Of a stretch of DNA of 42,162 nucleotides, positions 24,785-33,574 are shown one piece after another (within the stretch, counting starts at the first letter, position 1; every line of letters starts with the position of its first letter). The stretch lies in contig CATXSD010000011.1 in assembly GCA_958402075.1 (NCBI GenBank), forward strand, positions 1-42,162. The letters are read 5' to 3'. Source of the stretch: Mediterranea massiliensis. Lineage in GTDB: Bacteria > Bacteroidota > Bacteroidia > Bacteroidales > Bacteroidaceae. Both the position numbers and the translations under genes were made by a program. Below the pieces are notes generated by a model, which was not told the DNA's origin, did no database searches, and saw only the letters and a program-made list of their open reading frames with translations.

Positions 24785-25786
24785 TTAGAGGAAATTTACC
24801 TCCGGCCGAATGGTAATCCCAAATTTATCGGCCACCGATTTCTGAACCGCTTCGGCCAAAGCCAGAATATCTGCTCCCTGAGCTCCTCCCAAGTTAACAA
24901 GTACCAATGCCTGCTTGTCATGCACAGCCGCCCGCCCCAAAGCTCGCCCTTTCCACCCGGCTTGCTCTATCAACCATCCGGCAGGTATCTTTACATGATC
25001 AGAATCCACTTCATAACAAGGCATATCAGCAAAACGCGCGTGCAATTCCACATATCGTTCACGTGAAACAATAGGATTCACAAAAAAACTCCCCGCATTG
25101 CCACGTTCCGAAGGATCAGGCAACTTACTACGACGAATGTCAATGACAGCTTGACGTACAGCACCTAAAGTCACTTTATCTTCATGAGAGAACTGTTGGC
25201 GTACATTCCCATAATCAAGGATAAAATAAGGATGCTTGCTTAATCGAAAATTTACATAAAGGATAAACACCGACTTCATGGACGAAGACTTGAACAAGCT
25301 ATCACGATAAGCGTATGCACACTCCGAGGCACGATAGGTTCTTTTTACCCCATGAACATCCATCGTTTCAACGGAATCTATCAAGTCACAGACCTCCACA
25401 CCATAAGCACCGATATTCTGAACGGCAGCCGCTCCCACTTCCCCTGGAATAAGTGAAAGATTTTCAGCTCCGTACCATTTATGCTCCACACAATGACGCA
25501 CAAAGTCATCCCACACGACACCACTGCCTACACGTACTTCCACCCAATTCCGATTTTCATAAGTCACTTCTATGCTTCGAATCGCGGAATGGAGAAAAGT
25601 CCAGTCATAATATTTTTGAGTTAAAAGCAAATTGCTTCCTCTGCCAATACAAAAATAAGGGCGCAAGGCAAATATACCATCAGCGACCAGTTGCTCCAAT
25701 TCCGCTTCAGAAGCATATTCCAAAAACTCAGCGGTCGTGGCCTCTATGCCAAACGTATTATACGACAACAATGAATAATTCTTCAT
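24785..25786 (-). CDS. murB: UDP-N-acetylmuramate dehydrogenase
   Basis: A 333-aa FAD enzyme that reduces UDP-GlcNAc-enolpyruvate to UDP-MurNAc for peptidoglycan synthesis, of the long E. coli-like type I. The FAD-binding part has the SLIPGEVGAAAVQNIGAYG motif, the catalytic Ser is in GNAGSFFVNP, and the C-terminal catalytic Glu329 is in RPEVNF. The length fits type I MurB. It lies 6 bp after the DUF4348 lipoprotein gene and 30 bp before the PhnP-like gene, giving a tight minus-strand cluster. Confidence 0.95.
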   Translation of the reverse strand: MKNYSLLSYNTFGIEATTAEFLEYASEAELEQLVADGIFALRPYFCIGRGSNLLLTQKYYDWTFLHSAIRSIEVTYENRNWVEVRVGSGVVWDDFVRHCVEHKWYGAENLSLIPGEVGAAAVQNIGAYGVEVCDLIDSVETMDVHGVKRTYRASECAYAYRDSLFKSSSMKSVFILYVNFRLSKHPYFILDYGNVRQQFSHEDKVTLGAVRQAVIDIRRSKLPDPSERGNAGSFFVNPIVSRERYVELHARFADMPCYEVDSDHVKIPAGWLIEQAGWKGRALGRAAVHDKQALVLVNLGGAQGADILALAEAVQKSVADKFGITIRPEVNFL

Positions 25787-25792
25787 GACATA

Positions 25793-26650
25793 CTAAACAC
25801 CTGTATCTTCGTATTTATAGAGCTCCCATTCTCCTCCTTTTCTTCGAAAATAAAAAACTGTTGAATAACCATTACTCATACCATTAACCTTTAAAATTTT
25901 GTTAGAAGAATGATTGTCATTCTTCTGACCATAATCAATATTAGAAAGGCGGTCAGTCGGCAAAGCAGGTCTGAACACATACCACTGATCTATATCCAAT
26001 GTCGTTTCCAAAATAGAAAACTCATCATCAGGATCTACCGTAACAAATATCAACGGTTCATGAATATGTTCCCGCTGATATACACTGTCAACAGCAAAAC
26101 GTGCATAAAAAGAAGCAAAATCCTGCTCACCGTCATGTTCATCTTCCAGTTTCCGTAAATTAATGGCCTCTAACATCCACACCCCTTTGGTTCGTTCAAA
26201 ATAATAGCGCTTCATCATCCTTGTCTTAAGATAAATCCATTCTACCTGAACCGATGTCAAAGACGTATCCCCTACCAATTCCATATCATCTTCATTGTCA
26301 AAAAGTAAGGTATAACAGGTTTGGTCAGCAAACAGAGGATCATGTTTCCAATACTTTTTTTCAATTTTCAGGGGTGTATCGGCTTTATAATAGGGTAGAG
26401 GAAATACTGTACGCTGCCGCTGAAAAGCTGTATCTGTAGCATAATAAAAAATAAAATCATCGAAAAGTTCATCCGCTTCTATTGGCTTAGGAATTTCTAC
26501 CATCGGCTCTGCCACCAATGTATCGACCTGCCCGGAACGGGCCGAATCAACCATAGCGGATATTGAACGGAAAGAGTCGATGTTCGACTTCGGGTTCTTA
26601 CAAGCGAACAGGCAGACGAACATCGAAACTCCCAATAATATTTTTCTCAT
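25793..26650 (-). CDS. DUF4348 family lipoprotein
   Basis: A 285-aa predicted lipoprotein with signal peptide and lipobox LFAC (Cys17), so it is probably exported and lipid-anchored. I recognise it as DUF4348, a Bacteroidota family of unknown function. The mature part starts with a flexible segment to about residue 60, followed by an alpha/beta domain with paired aromatic and acidic residues (DELFDDFIFYYATDTAFQ; VEWIYLKTRMMKRYYFE) that resembles NTF2-like folds. No catalytic residue is named. It lies between tdh (24 bp upstream) and murB (6 bp downstream) and is probably co-transcribed with both. The role is unknown. Confidence 0.75.
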   Translation of the reverse strand: MRKILLGVSMFVCLFACKNPKSNIDSFRSISAMVDSARSGQVDTLVAEPMVEIPKPIEADELFDDFIFYYATDTAFQRQRTVFPLPYYKADTPLKIEKKYWKHDPLFADQTCYTLLFDNEDDMELVGDTSLTSVQVEWIYLKTRMMKRYYFERTKGVWMLEAINLRKLEDEHDGEQDFASFYARFAVDSVYQREHIHEPLIFVTVDPDDEFSILETTLDIDQWYVFRPALPTDRLSNIDYGQKNDNHSSNKILKVNGMSNGYSTVFYFRRKGGEWELYKYEDTGV

Positions 26651-26674
26651 ATTATTCTGACAGATATTTCACTA

Positions 26675-27631
26675 TCACTTGTTAAACTTGGTTCTCAGCT
26701 TCTCAAGCATATCAACAGTCATTGACTCAAGATCATATTGGGGCTTCCAATCCCACTCAGCACGAGCACAACTGTCATCCATACAATCAGGCCAGCTATC
26801 CGCAATAGACTGTTTCAACGGATCAACTTCATACACCATTTCAAAATCGGGTACATGTTTCTTGATGGCCGCATAAATGGTTTCAGGAGCAAAACTCATG
26901 GATGCAATATTAAAAGCATTACGATGCTTCAAACGAGAAGGATCAGCCTCCATCAAAGAAATCGCTGCATTCAATGCATCCGGCATATACATCATATCCA
27001 TCAATGTACCTTCCTTAATCGGGCAAACAAACTTTTCACCCTTTACGGCTGCATAATAGATATCTACAGCATAATCCGTAGTACCTCCGCCCGGAGGAGT
27101 CACATTCGAAATGATTCCCGGGAAACGAACGGCACGAGTGTCCACTCCATATTTTGTATGGTAATAATCACTCAGTAATTCGGTTGTCACCTTACTGACA
27201 CCGTACATCGTACGAGGACGCTGGATTGTATCTTGAGGAGTCATTACATGGGGCGTTTCCAAACCGAACGAGCCAATGGAACTTGGAGTAAAAACAGCGC
27301 AATGATGAACACGGGCCACTTCCAAGACATTCCATAACCCGTCAATGCCTATCTTCCAAGCCAACCGAGGCTTACTCTCGGCTACAACAGAAAGTAACGC
27401 AGCCAAGTTATAAATTGAATCAATCTTATATTCCTTTACAGCAGCCTCAATAGCATTATAATCCGTCACATCGACCACGGCACTGGGACCGCTTTCTTTC
27501 AGTTCTCCCTTAGGTTCGGCACCTGTGATATAACCGGCAACTACATGCTCATTGCCATAACGCTTGCGCAGCTCCATCGTAAGCTCCGAACCTATCTGGC
27601 CGGTAGCTCCAATTACCAAGATATTTTTCAT
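26675..27631 (-). CDS. tdh: L-threonine 3-dehydrogenase, NAD-dependent epimerase (SDR) type
   Basis: A 318-aa extended short-chain dehydrogenase that oxidises L-threonine with NAD+ to 2-amino-3-ketobutyrate. The Rossmann motif is GATGQIGSEL (residues 8-17), the catalytic Tyr-Lys pair is in MYGVSKVTTE, and the substrate-loop segment SIGSFGLETPH and RFPGIISN are typical of SDR-type TDH. This differs from the zinc medium-chain TDH of E. coli. The start at 27631 (MKNILVIG) is better than 27640. It is divergent from kbl, whose product uses the same intermediate. Functional pairing strongly supports the call over a generic epimerase. Confidence 0.92.
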   Translation of the reverse strand: MKNILVIGATGQIGSELTMELRKRYGNEHVVAGYITGAEPKGELKESGPSAVVDVTDYNAIEAAVKEYKIDSIYNLAALLSVVAESKPRLAWKIGIDGLWNVLEVARVHHCAVFTPSSIGSFGLETPHVMTPQDTIQRPRTMYGVSKVTTELLSDYYHTKYGVDTRAVRFPGIISNVTPPGGGTTDYAVDIYYAAVKGEKFVCPIKEGTLMDMMYMPDALNAAISLMEADPSRLKHRNAFNIASMSFAPETIYAAIKKHVPDFEMVYEVDPLKQSIADSWPDCMDDSCARAEWDWKPQYDLESMTVDMLEKLRTKFNK

Positions 27632-27676
27632 TTCGAACAATTATAAAGTTAGAGAGTCTCATTTAATAAAGACATG

Positions 27677-27684
27677 CAAAGATA
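27677..27684 (-). promoter_or_regulatory. Candidate -7 element of tdh
   Basis: The minus-strand TATCTTTG (complement of 27677-27684) matches TAnnTTTG and is 45 bp before the tdh ATG. No consensus -33 is evident. Confidence 0.45.
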
Positions 27685-27792
27685 CACACTTTTTTTTCGA
27701 ATTTCTATCTTTCTGATATTGTTTATTTCGATAAAAATGATGTTCTTTGCAGTACATGTAACTATTTGTAGAAATCTCTAAAGAAAAATGTT

Positions 27793-28980
27793 ATGTATGG
27801 TAAAATGAAAGAATATCTCAGCCAGACACTTGCTGAGATTAAAGACGCCGGACTTTATAAAGAAGAACGTCTGATTGAAAGTGCACAACAAGCCGCTATT
27901 ACAGTGAAAGGCAAAGAAGTCCTGAATTTCTGTGCCAACAACTACCTGGGCCTGTCCAACCATCCACGACTCATCGCAGCCGCACAAAAGATGATGGACC
28001 GCCGTGGTTACGGTATGTCGTCCGTCCGCTTTATCTGTGGTACGCAAGACATCCATAAAGAACTGGAAGCAGCCATTTCCGACTATTTCCACACAGAAGA
28101 CACCATTCTATATGCCGCCTGCTTTGATGCCAATGGCGGTGTATTTGAACCGTTGTTTACGGAAGAAGATGCCATTATCTCCGACTCACTGAACCACGCA
28201 TCCATCATCGACGGTGTACGCTTGTGTAAGGCCAAACGCTACCGTTATGCCAACGCCGACATGGCCGACCTTGAACGTTGTCTGAAGGAAGCGCAAGCCC
28301 AGCGTTTCCGTATCATCGTGACAGACGGCGTTTTCTCCATGGATGGCAATGTAGCCCCAATGGACAAGATTTGTGACTTGGCTGAAAAATATGACGCACT
28401 GGTCATGGTAGACGAATCACACTCCGCAGGTGTAGTAGGAGCAACTGGCCACGGAGTCAGTGAGTTATATAATACATACGGACGTATAGACATTTATACA
28501 GGAACCTTGGGTAAGGCTTTTGGCGGTGCCATGGGAGGATTCACCACTGGCCGCAAGGAAATTATAGATTTGCTACGCCAACGCAGCCGCCCATATCTGT
28601 TCTCCAATTCTGTTGCACCGGCCGTTATTGGCGCCAGTCTTGAAGTGTTCAAGATGCTGAAAGAAAGTAATGCATTACACGACAAGTTAGTTGAGAACGT
28701 AAATTATTTCCGCGACCAGATGACTGCTGCCGGATTTGACATCAAACCAACTCAAAGTGCCATCTGTGCTGTCATGCTTTACGATGCAAAATTGTCTCAA
28801 GTCTATGCAGCCCGCATGCAAGAAGAAGGGATTTACGTCACTGGTTTCTATTATCCGGTTGTACCTAAAGGTCAAGCCCGTATCCGCGTACAGATTTCTG
28901 CTGGACACGAAAAAGCCCATTTGGACAAATGCATAGCAGCTTTCATCAAAGTAGGAAAAGAATTAGGGGTATTGAAATAA
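27793..28980 (+). CDS. kbl: Glycine C-acetyltransferase (2-amino-3-ketobutyrate CoA ligase)
   Basis: A 395-aa alpha-oxoamine synthase (fold-type I PLP). It converts 2-amino-3-ketobutyrate and CoA to glycine and acetyl-CoA, finishing threonine breakdown begun by Tdh. The Schiff-base lysine is Lys241 in TLGKAFGG, with the Asp-His cofactor pair in VMVDESHS (about 205-211) and the family motif FICGTQDIHKELE near 80-92. The length is standard. It is divergent from tdh with a 161-bp gap, whereas in E. coli kbl and tdh share one operon. A terminator follows 25 bp after the stop. Confidence 0.96.
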   Translation: MYGKMKEYLSQTLAEIKDAGLYKEERLIESAQQAAITVKGKEVLNFCANNYLGLSNHPRLIAAAQKMMDRRGYGMSSVRFICGTQDIHKELEAAISDYFHTEDTILYAACFDANGGVFEPLFTEEDAIISDSLNHASIIDGVRLCKAKRYRYANADMADLERCLKEAQAQRFRIIVTDGVFSMDGNVAPMDKICDLAEKYDALVMVDESHSAGVVGATGHGVSELYNTYGRIDIYTGTLGKAFGGAMGGFTTGRKEIIDLLRQRSRPYLFSNSVAPAVIGASLEVFKMLKESNALHDKLVENVNYFRDQMTAAGFDIKPTQSAICAVMLYDAKLSQVYAARMQEEGIYVTGFYYPVVPKGQARIRVQISAGHEKAHLDKCIAAFIKVGKELGVLK

Positions 28981-29005
28981 AACAGTGAACTCCTATAAAA
29001 CAAAC

Positions 29006-29047
29006 AGCCCGGAGCTTGACATCCGTCATCTCCGGGCTAATTTTTTT
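29006..29047. terminator. Terminator between kbl and ferritin
   Basis: AGCCCGGAG (29006-29014) and CTCCGGGCT (29030-29038) form a perfect 9-bp stem followed by a run of seven T for the + strand. Ferritin is convergent, so it may serve both. Confidence 0.85.
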
Positions 29048-29064
29048 AAGAATAAAGCTAAATC

Positions 29065-29547
29065 TTATTGGCGTTCACCCAGCTTGGAATCCACATAATA
29101 CAAATTGGCATTTCCAGCTCTCTTGATCATTTCAACGATGCTCGATGCTGTGGCTTCCTCTTCGACTTGCTCACGCACATAACCCCACAAGAAATCCTGT
29201 GTAGCCTTATCGCGTTCAGCAGCAGCGACATCAACCAAATCGTCAATCAACTTCGATACACGGCATTCATGCTTATATACTTGCTCAAACACTTCAAGCG
29301 GAGTACCGAAATCATTAGGCACTACATCAATCTTATCCACACGAGCAGATCCTCCACGCTTAATGACATAAGAAGCCATATCAAAAGCATGTTGATGTTC
29401 CTCAAACGATTGCTTCTTCAACCAGCTGGCCATACCGTTATAACCTTCCTTCTCCATAAAGAAGGACATAGCCAAATAAAGATTGGCAGACCACATTTCA
29501 GCAGTAATCTGCTCATTGATAGCGTTCTGTAATTTTTCTGAAATCAT
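29065..29547 (-). CDS. ftnA: Bacterial ferritin (FtnA type)
   Basis: A 160-aa iron-storage protein, 24-subunit cage by family. The ferroxidase residues are visible: Glu17 in TAEMWSANLYL, Glu50 and His53 in SFEEHQH, Glu94 in KHECRVSKL, and a late Gln/Glu in VREQVEEEA. It is a non-haem ferritin and not a bacterioferritin. The start at 29547 (MISEKLQ) is standard. It is a single gene with a TACATTTG -7 upstream. Bacteroides ferritin is known to respond to oxygen and iron, but no operator is identified here. Confidence 0.95.
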   Translation of the reverse strand: MISEKLQNAINEQITAEMWSANLYLAMSFFMEKEGYNGMASWLKKQSFEEHQHAFDMASYVIKRGGSARVDKIDVVPNDFGTPLEVFEQVYKHECRVSKLIDDLVDVAAAERDKATQDFLWGYVREQVEEEATASSIVEMIKRAGNANLYYVDSKLGERQ

Positions 29548-29578
29548 ATCTGTATGTTTTTTAAAATTAAAAACATTA

Positions 29579-29586
29579 CAAATGTA
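29579..29586 (-). promoter_or_regulatory. Candidate -7 element of ferritin gene
   Basis: The minus-strand TACATTTG (complement of 29579-29586) matches TAnnTTTG, 31 bp before the start. No clear -33 is seen. Confidence 0.45.
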
Positions 29587-29660
29587 GCAAGTTACTTCTA
29601 ACGTTGTTCTTACTATAACATTTTTTAATTAAAACAGACTTAATTCTTTCCCCTTATTTA

Positions 29661-30821
29661 TTACACAAACTCATCTGAAAGATAACCTTGAGGCAACTCA
29701 CGGCAATTATAGCGGGATGCCATAATCTCACCATAAGCTCCAGCAGAACGAATGGCCAAATAATCACCACGCTTCACCGCGTTGAGATCAACTGCCTTCC
29801 CAAAGACATCAGAAGATTCACAAATGGGACCTACAACATCATAGGCCTGTACCGGAGCATCGGATGAAATATTCTCTATCTTGTGATACGCCTGATACAA
29901 AGCCGGGCGTATCAAATCGGTCATACCTGCATCCAAAATGGCAAACTGCTTGTTTGTACCTTGCTTGACATAAAGTACACGCGAAATAAGCGAACCGCAC
30001 TGGCCCACAACAGAACGCCCCAATTCAAAGTGAAGCGTCTGATAAGAGCGCAACTTCAAATGATCGGCATACGTCTTAAAATAAGAAGCAAAATCCGGAA
30101 TAGCCTGGCGGTTGGGATGCTGGTAATCGATACCCAAACCTCCTCCCACATTAACATGACTCACCCGAATACGATGTGCCTCTAACTTATCCAACAGTTC
30201 ATTGACCCGATTGCATAGAGCCACAAAGTCGCCCATATCCAATATTTGGGAACCGATATGGAAATGCAAACCGACGAATTCCACATGTTTCATCGAAGCT
30301 GCAATTTCTATTACTTTTTCCATGTCGTTCATGCTGATACCAAATTTGTTTTCAGCCAATCCTGTTGTAATATTGGCATGCGTATGTGCCCCTACCTTGG
30401 GATTAATACGGAAAGCCACACGAGCAACTTTCCCTTTAGTTGCGGCCAACTCATTAATGACTTCCAATTCGGGTATAGACTCCACATTGAAACAAAAAAT
30501 ATTATAGTCCAATCCCAATTCTATCTCCCAATCAGCCTTACCTACACCGGCATATACTATTTTACCCGTAGGGAAACCTGCCTTAACAGCAGCCTGAATT
30601 TCGCCGCCACTCACACAATCGGCCCCTAACCCACTTTCACGGATAATGGTCAAAACCTTAGGATTGGCATTAGCCTTCACAGCATAGTGAACCACAAAGT
30701 TCTCATAACGCGCCACTTCGGCACGGATTGTCTCTAGTGTTTTGCGCAACACCTCCGTATCATAATAATAGAAAGGGGTACGCACTGCGTCAAACTTGTC
30801 CAGAGGAAAATGTCCTTTCAT
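29661..30821 (-). CDS. lysA: Diaminopimelate decarboxylase
   Basis: A 386-aa fold-type III PLP enzyme making L-lysine from meso-diaminopimelate. The Schiff-base lysine is in VHYAVKANANPKVL (about residue 49), the phosphate-binding loop is HVNVGGGLGIDY, and the partner active-site Cys-Glu motif appears as GPICESSDVFG. The length is a little short but complete for the Bacteroidota form. It lies 20 bp after lysC, so the first and last enzymes of lysine synthesis are co-transcribed. Confidence 0.95.
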   Translation of the reverse strand: MKGHFPLDKFDAVRTPFYYYDTEVLRKTLETIRAEVARYENFVVHYAVKANANPKVLTIIRESGLGADCVSGGEIQAAVKAGFPTGKIVYAGVGKADWEIELGLDYNIFCFNVESIPELEVINELAATKGKVARVAFRINPKVGAHTHANITTGLAENKFGISMNDMEKVIEIAASMKHVEFVGLHFHIGSQILDMGDFVALCNRVNELLDKLEAHRIRVSHVNVGGGLGIDYQHPNRQAIPDFASYFKTYADHLKLRSYQTLHFELGRSVVGQCGSLISRVLYVKQGTNKQFAILDAGMTDLIRPALYQAYHKIENISSDAPVQAYDVVGPICESSDVFGKAVDLNAVKRGDYLAIRSAGAYGEIMASRYNCRELPQGYLSDEFV

Positions 30822-30841
30822 AACTGTCTTATACTCCCTCT

Positions 30842-32161
30842 TTAGTTTTCACCGAACAAAGCTGCACTCAACGACTGCAAAGCCCGCTTCTTATCTTCTT
30901 CGCGAATCAAGAAGGAAATGTTGTAATTACTACCACCAAAAGATATCATACGCACAGGAATGTCGCGCATAGCATCAAGCGCTTTGGCTTCAAATCCAAC
31001 ATTTTCCCATTCCAAATCGCCTACTACGCAAATGATGCACATGTTGCGGTCAACAGTAACGGTTCCATATTTCTTCAAATCATCCAAAATTTCATTCAGA
31101 TGCTTTACATTATCTATTGACACCGACACACCTACTTCCGACGTACAAATCATATCAATGGAAGTCTGGTAGCTTTCAAAGATTTCAAATACCTTACGCA
31201 AGAATCCATAAGCCAACAACATACGGCTCGACTTGATTTTAATGGCCGTAATATTGTCCTTGGCTGCCACAGCCTTAATTTTACCCTTCTCCGTATCGTT
31301 GGAAATCAACGTACCCGGAGCAGACGGATCCATCGTATTCAACAGGCGCACAGGAATATTGGCATATTTAGCCGGCTGGATGCAAGTAGGATGCAAAATT
31401 TTGGCACCGAAATAAGCCAATTCGGCAGCTTCCTCAAACTGGAGCTGGCGGACGGGAGACGTCTTGTCGACTACACGCGGGTCGTTGTTGTGCATGCCGT
31501 CGATATCAGTCCAAATCTGAATCTCCTCGGCATTAATGGCTGCTCCAATCAAGGATGCCGTATAGTCGCTGCCTCCACGTTGCAAGTTGTCAATCTCACC
31601 ATAAGCATTACGACAAATAAAGCCCTGGGTAATATAGATGTCGGCTTCAGGGTAAAGTTCCAGCTGAGCCTGCAATTTTTCACGAATGTAAACAGGGTCA
31701 GGCTCGGCATTCTTGTCCGTACGCATAAATTCCAAAGCAGGAAGCAACACAGACTTTACGCCACACTCCTGAAGATAAAAATTCATCATACCGGTAGAAA
31801 TCAGTTCACCTTGAGCCAGTACAACTTTTTCTTCAAACAGGGTAAACAAATCCTTCGTGTACGAACGGATATAGTCAAAATGTGACTTAACAAGTTCCAG
31901 ACACTTCTTTTTATATTCTTCGGTCGAATAGAGTTCATCAATATGCCGGCGGTACTGACTTTCCAGCTTATTGATGATTTCATTGGCTCCTTCCGGATTC
32001 TTCTTGTACAGATAATCGGAAATTTCGACCAACGTGTTTGTAGTGCCCGACATGGCAGACAATACCACAATCTTGCGTTCGCCGTCAGTAATCAATTTGG
32101 CCACTTCCTTCATCCGCTGGGCCGAACCTACCGATGTACCTCCAAACTTTAATACTTTCAT
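30842..32161 (-). CDS. lysC: Aspartate kinase (monofunctional)
   Basis: A 439-aa enzyme that phosphorylates L-aspartate, the entry to lysine, threonine, methionine and diaminopimelate. The N-terminal KFGGTSVGS is at residues 4-12, the central GGSDYTASLIGAA and the WTDIDGMHNNDPRVV aspartate-binding segment are clear, and two ACT-type regulatory domains occupy about 300-439. No homoserine dehydrogenase domain is fused. It lies 42 bp after the FtsE-like gene and 20 bp before lysA. It is likely feedback-inhibited by lysine, judged from family and context only. Confidence 0.95.
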   Translation of the reverse strand: MKVLKFGGTSVGSAQRMKEVAKLITDGERKIVVLSAMSGTTNTLVEISDYLYKKNPEGANEIINKLESQYRRHIDELYSTEEYKKKCLELVKSHFDYIRSYTKDLFTLFEEKVVLAQGELISTGMMNFYLQECGVKSVLLPALEFMRTDKNAEPDPVYIREKLQAQLELYPEADIYITQGFICRNAYGEIDNLQRGGSDYTASLIGAAINAEEIQIWTDIDGMHNNDPRVVDKTSPVRQLQFEEAAELAYFGAKILHPTCIQPAKYANIPVRLLNTMDPSAPGTLISNDTEKGKIKAVAAKDNITAIKIKSSRMLLAYGFLRKVFEIFESYQTSIDMICTSEVGVSVSIDNVKHLNEILDDLKKYGTVTVDRNMCIICVVGDLEWENVGFEAKALDAMRDIPVRMISFGGSNYNISFLIREEDKKRALQSLSAALFGEN

Positions 32162-32203
32162 TTTTTCTTCTTGTTAAGTTGTTAAACTATTTATTTTCTC
32201 TTT

Positions 32204-32884
32204 TTATTCCTCTTCTACCGCCTGGCAAAGACGGTGACCCTCACAGCAGTACACTTTGCCTGGAAATTCGCGAAGCAACTGCAAATTGTGGGTCGTCATA
32301 ACCACCAATGAGCCTTGTTCACTAATTTGATGCAACAACGTCGTGATAGCCCTTCCTGTCTCCACATCCAAATTTCCTGTAGGTTCATCGGCTAAAATAA
32401 TGCGAGGAGAATTCAACATGGCACGTGCAATGACGATACGCTGCTGTTCACCGCCCGACAGTTCGTTAGGCAGCTTATACCCCTTGTTGTTCATCCCCAC
32501 CAGCTGCAAGACTTCCTCTATACGGTCTTTCCGCTCACCACGATGTTTCCAACCCGTTGCCTGAAGCACAAAATCCAAATTATCGTAAACTGGACGATCA
32601 ATCAACAACTGAAAATCCTGAAAGATAATACCCAGCTTGCGACGCAACTGAGGAATATGCTTACGCTTGATACGCCCCATGTCATACCCCAAAACTTCAG
32701 CACTGCCAGAAGCTATCTCCAGTTCGCCATAAAAAGTTTTCAAGAGACTGGTCTTGCCCGAACCTACCTTGCCTATCAGATAGACAAACTCGCCCGGATA
32801 AAACTCCAGATTGACATCTTCCAACACGGTCAACTCCTGCTGACGTATCTCTACATCTTTATATTTAATCAGCGGTTCGCTCAT
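32204..32884 (-). CDS. ftsE: FtsE-like ABC transporter ATP-binding protein
   Basis: A 226-aa ATPase of the FtsE/LolD group. Walker A is GKVGSGKTS (about residues 38-46), the Q-loop is IIFQDFQLLIDRPVYDN (the FDF/L-type FtsE wording), the ABC signature is LSGGEQQR, Walker B is IILADEPTGNLD, and the H-loop is TTHN. FtsE works with the membrane protein FtsX in cell division, but no ftsX is adjacent here. The start at 32884 (MSEPLIKY) leaves 7 bp after the hisIE stop, with a GGAGG very close (1 nt) to the ATG. The 32917 ATG would overlap hisIE. It sits between his and lys genes, an unusual place for a division gene. LolD-like is the alternative. Confidence 0.82.
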   Translation of the reverse strand: MSEPLIKYKDVEIRQQELTVLEDVNLEFYPGEFVYLIGKVGSGKTSLLKTFYGELEIASGSAEVLGYDMGRIKRKHIPQLRRKLGIIFQDFQLLIDRPVYDNLDFVLQATGWKHRGERKDRIEEVLQLVGMNNKGYKLPNELSGGEQQRIVIARAMLNSPRIILADEPTGNLDVETGRAITTLLHQISEQGSLVVMTTHNLQLLREFPGKVYCCEGHRLCQAVEEE

Positions 32885-32891
32885 TCCTCCA

Positions 32892-33518
32892 TCAATGCTT
32901 TTTCCAACCAGCCCCATGCCTTTCTTTCAGTTCGCGGGCAATGTCTTCGATACTATAGCCTTTTGAAGTCAGTAAAACGATGAGATGATACAACAAATCG
33001 GCACTTTCATAAATCAAGCGGTCGCCCGTACCGTTGCAAGCTTCAATCACCGTTTCTACAGCCTCTTCGCCCACTTTCTGAGCCATTTTATTGACTCCCG
33101 AACGGAAAAGGCTGGTCGTATAAGACCCTTCGGGCATCTCGCTATGACGAACGTTGATAAAGTCCTGCAATTCCTTCAGGAACATCACCGGCTGCTCATT
33201 CTTCTCCCCCCAACAAGTATCGGTACCGGTATGACAAACAGGCCCTGCGGGATGAACTTGAATAAGCAGTGTATCCTGGTCGCAGTCTTCCTTGACTGAC
33301 ACTACATGCAGGAAATTTCCACTTTCCTCGCCTTTCGTCCATAAACGGTTACGAGTGCGGCTATAGAAAGTCACCTTGCCCGTTTCCATCGTCTTAGCGT
33401 ATGCTTCACGATTCATAAAGCCCAACATCAGCACCTTGGCTGTGTCGGCATCCTGTATGATGGCCGGTACCAGTCCACCCATCTTGTCGAAATCTATATT
33501 TACTTCCATTTTGTCCAT
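32892..33518 (-). CDS. hisIE: Phosphoribosyl-AMP cyclohydrolase / phosphoribosyl-ATP pyrophosphatase fusion
   Basis: A 208-aa fused histidine-pathway enzyme. The N-terminal HisI (about 1-110) has the metal-binding segment DCDQDTLLIQVHPAGPVCHTGTDTCW with the expected Cys and Asp, and FYSRTRNRLWTKGE. The C-terminal HisE (about 115-208) has the helical GVNKMAQKVGEEAVETVIEA and the ESADLLYHL Glu-Asp motif. It lies 56 bp after hisF. The start could also be 33509 (MEVNIDF). Confidence 0.95.
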   Translation of the reverse strand: MDKMEVNIDFDKMGGLVPAIIQDADTAKVLMLGFMNREAYAKTMETGKVTFYSRTRNRLWTKGEESGNFLHVVSVKEDCDQDTLLIQVHPAGPVCHTGTDTCWGEKNEQPVMFLKELQDFINVRHSEMPEGSYTTSLFRSGVNKMAQKVGEEAVETVIEACNGTGDRLIYESADLLYHLIVLLTSKGYSIEDIARELKERHGAGWKKH

Positions 33519-33574
33519 GACAACTAATAATCCACGCTTCTAAAAGCTATTTAAAAATAAGGTTCAAACAATCA

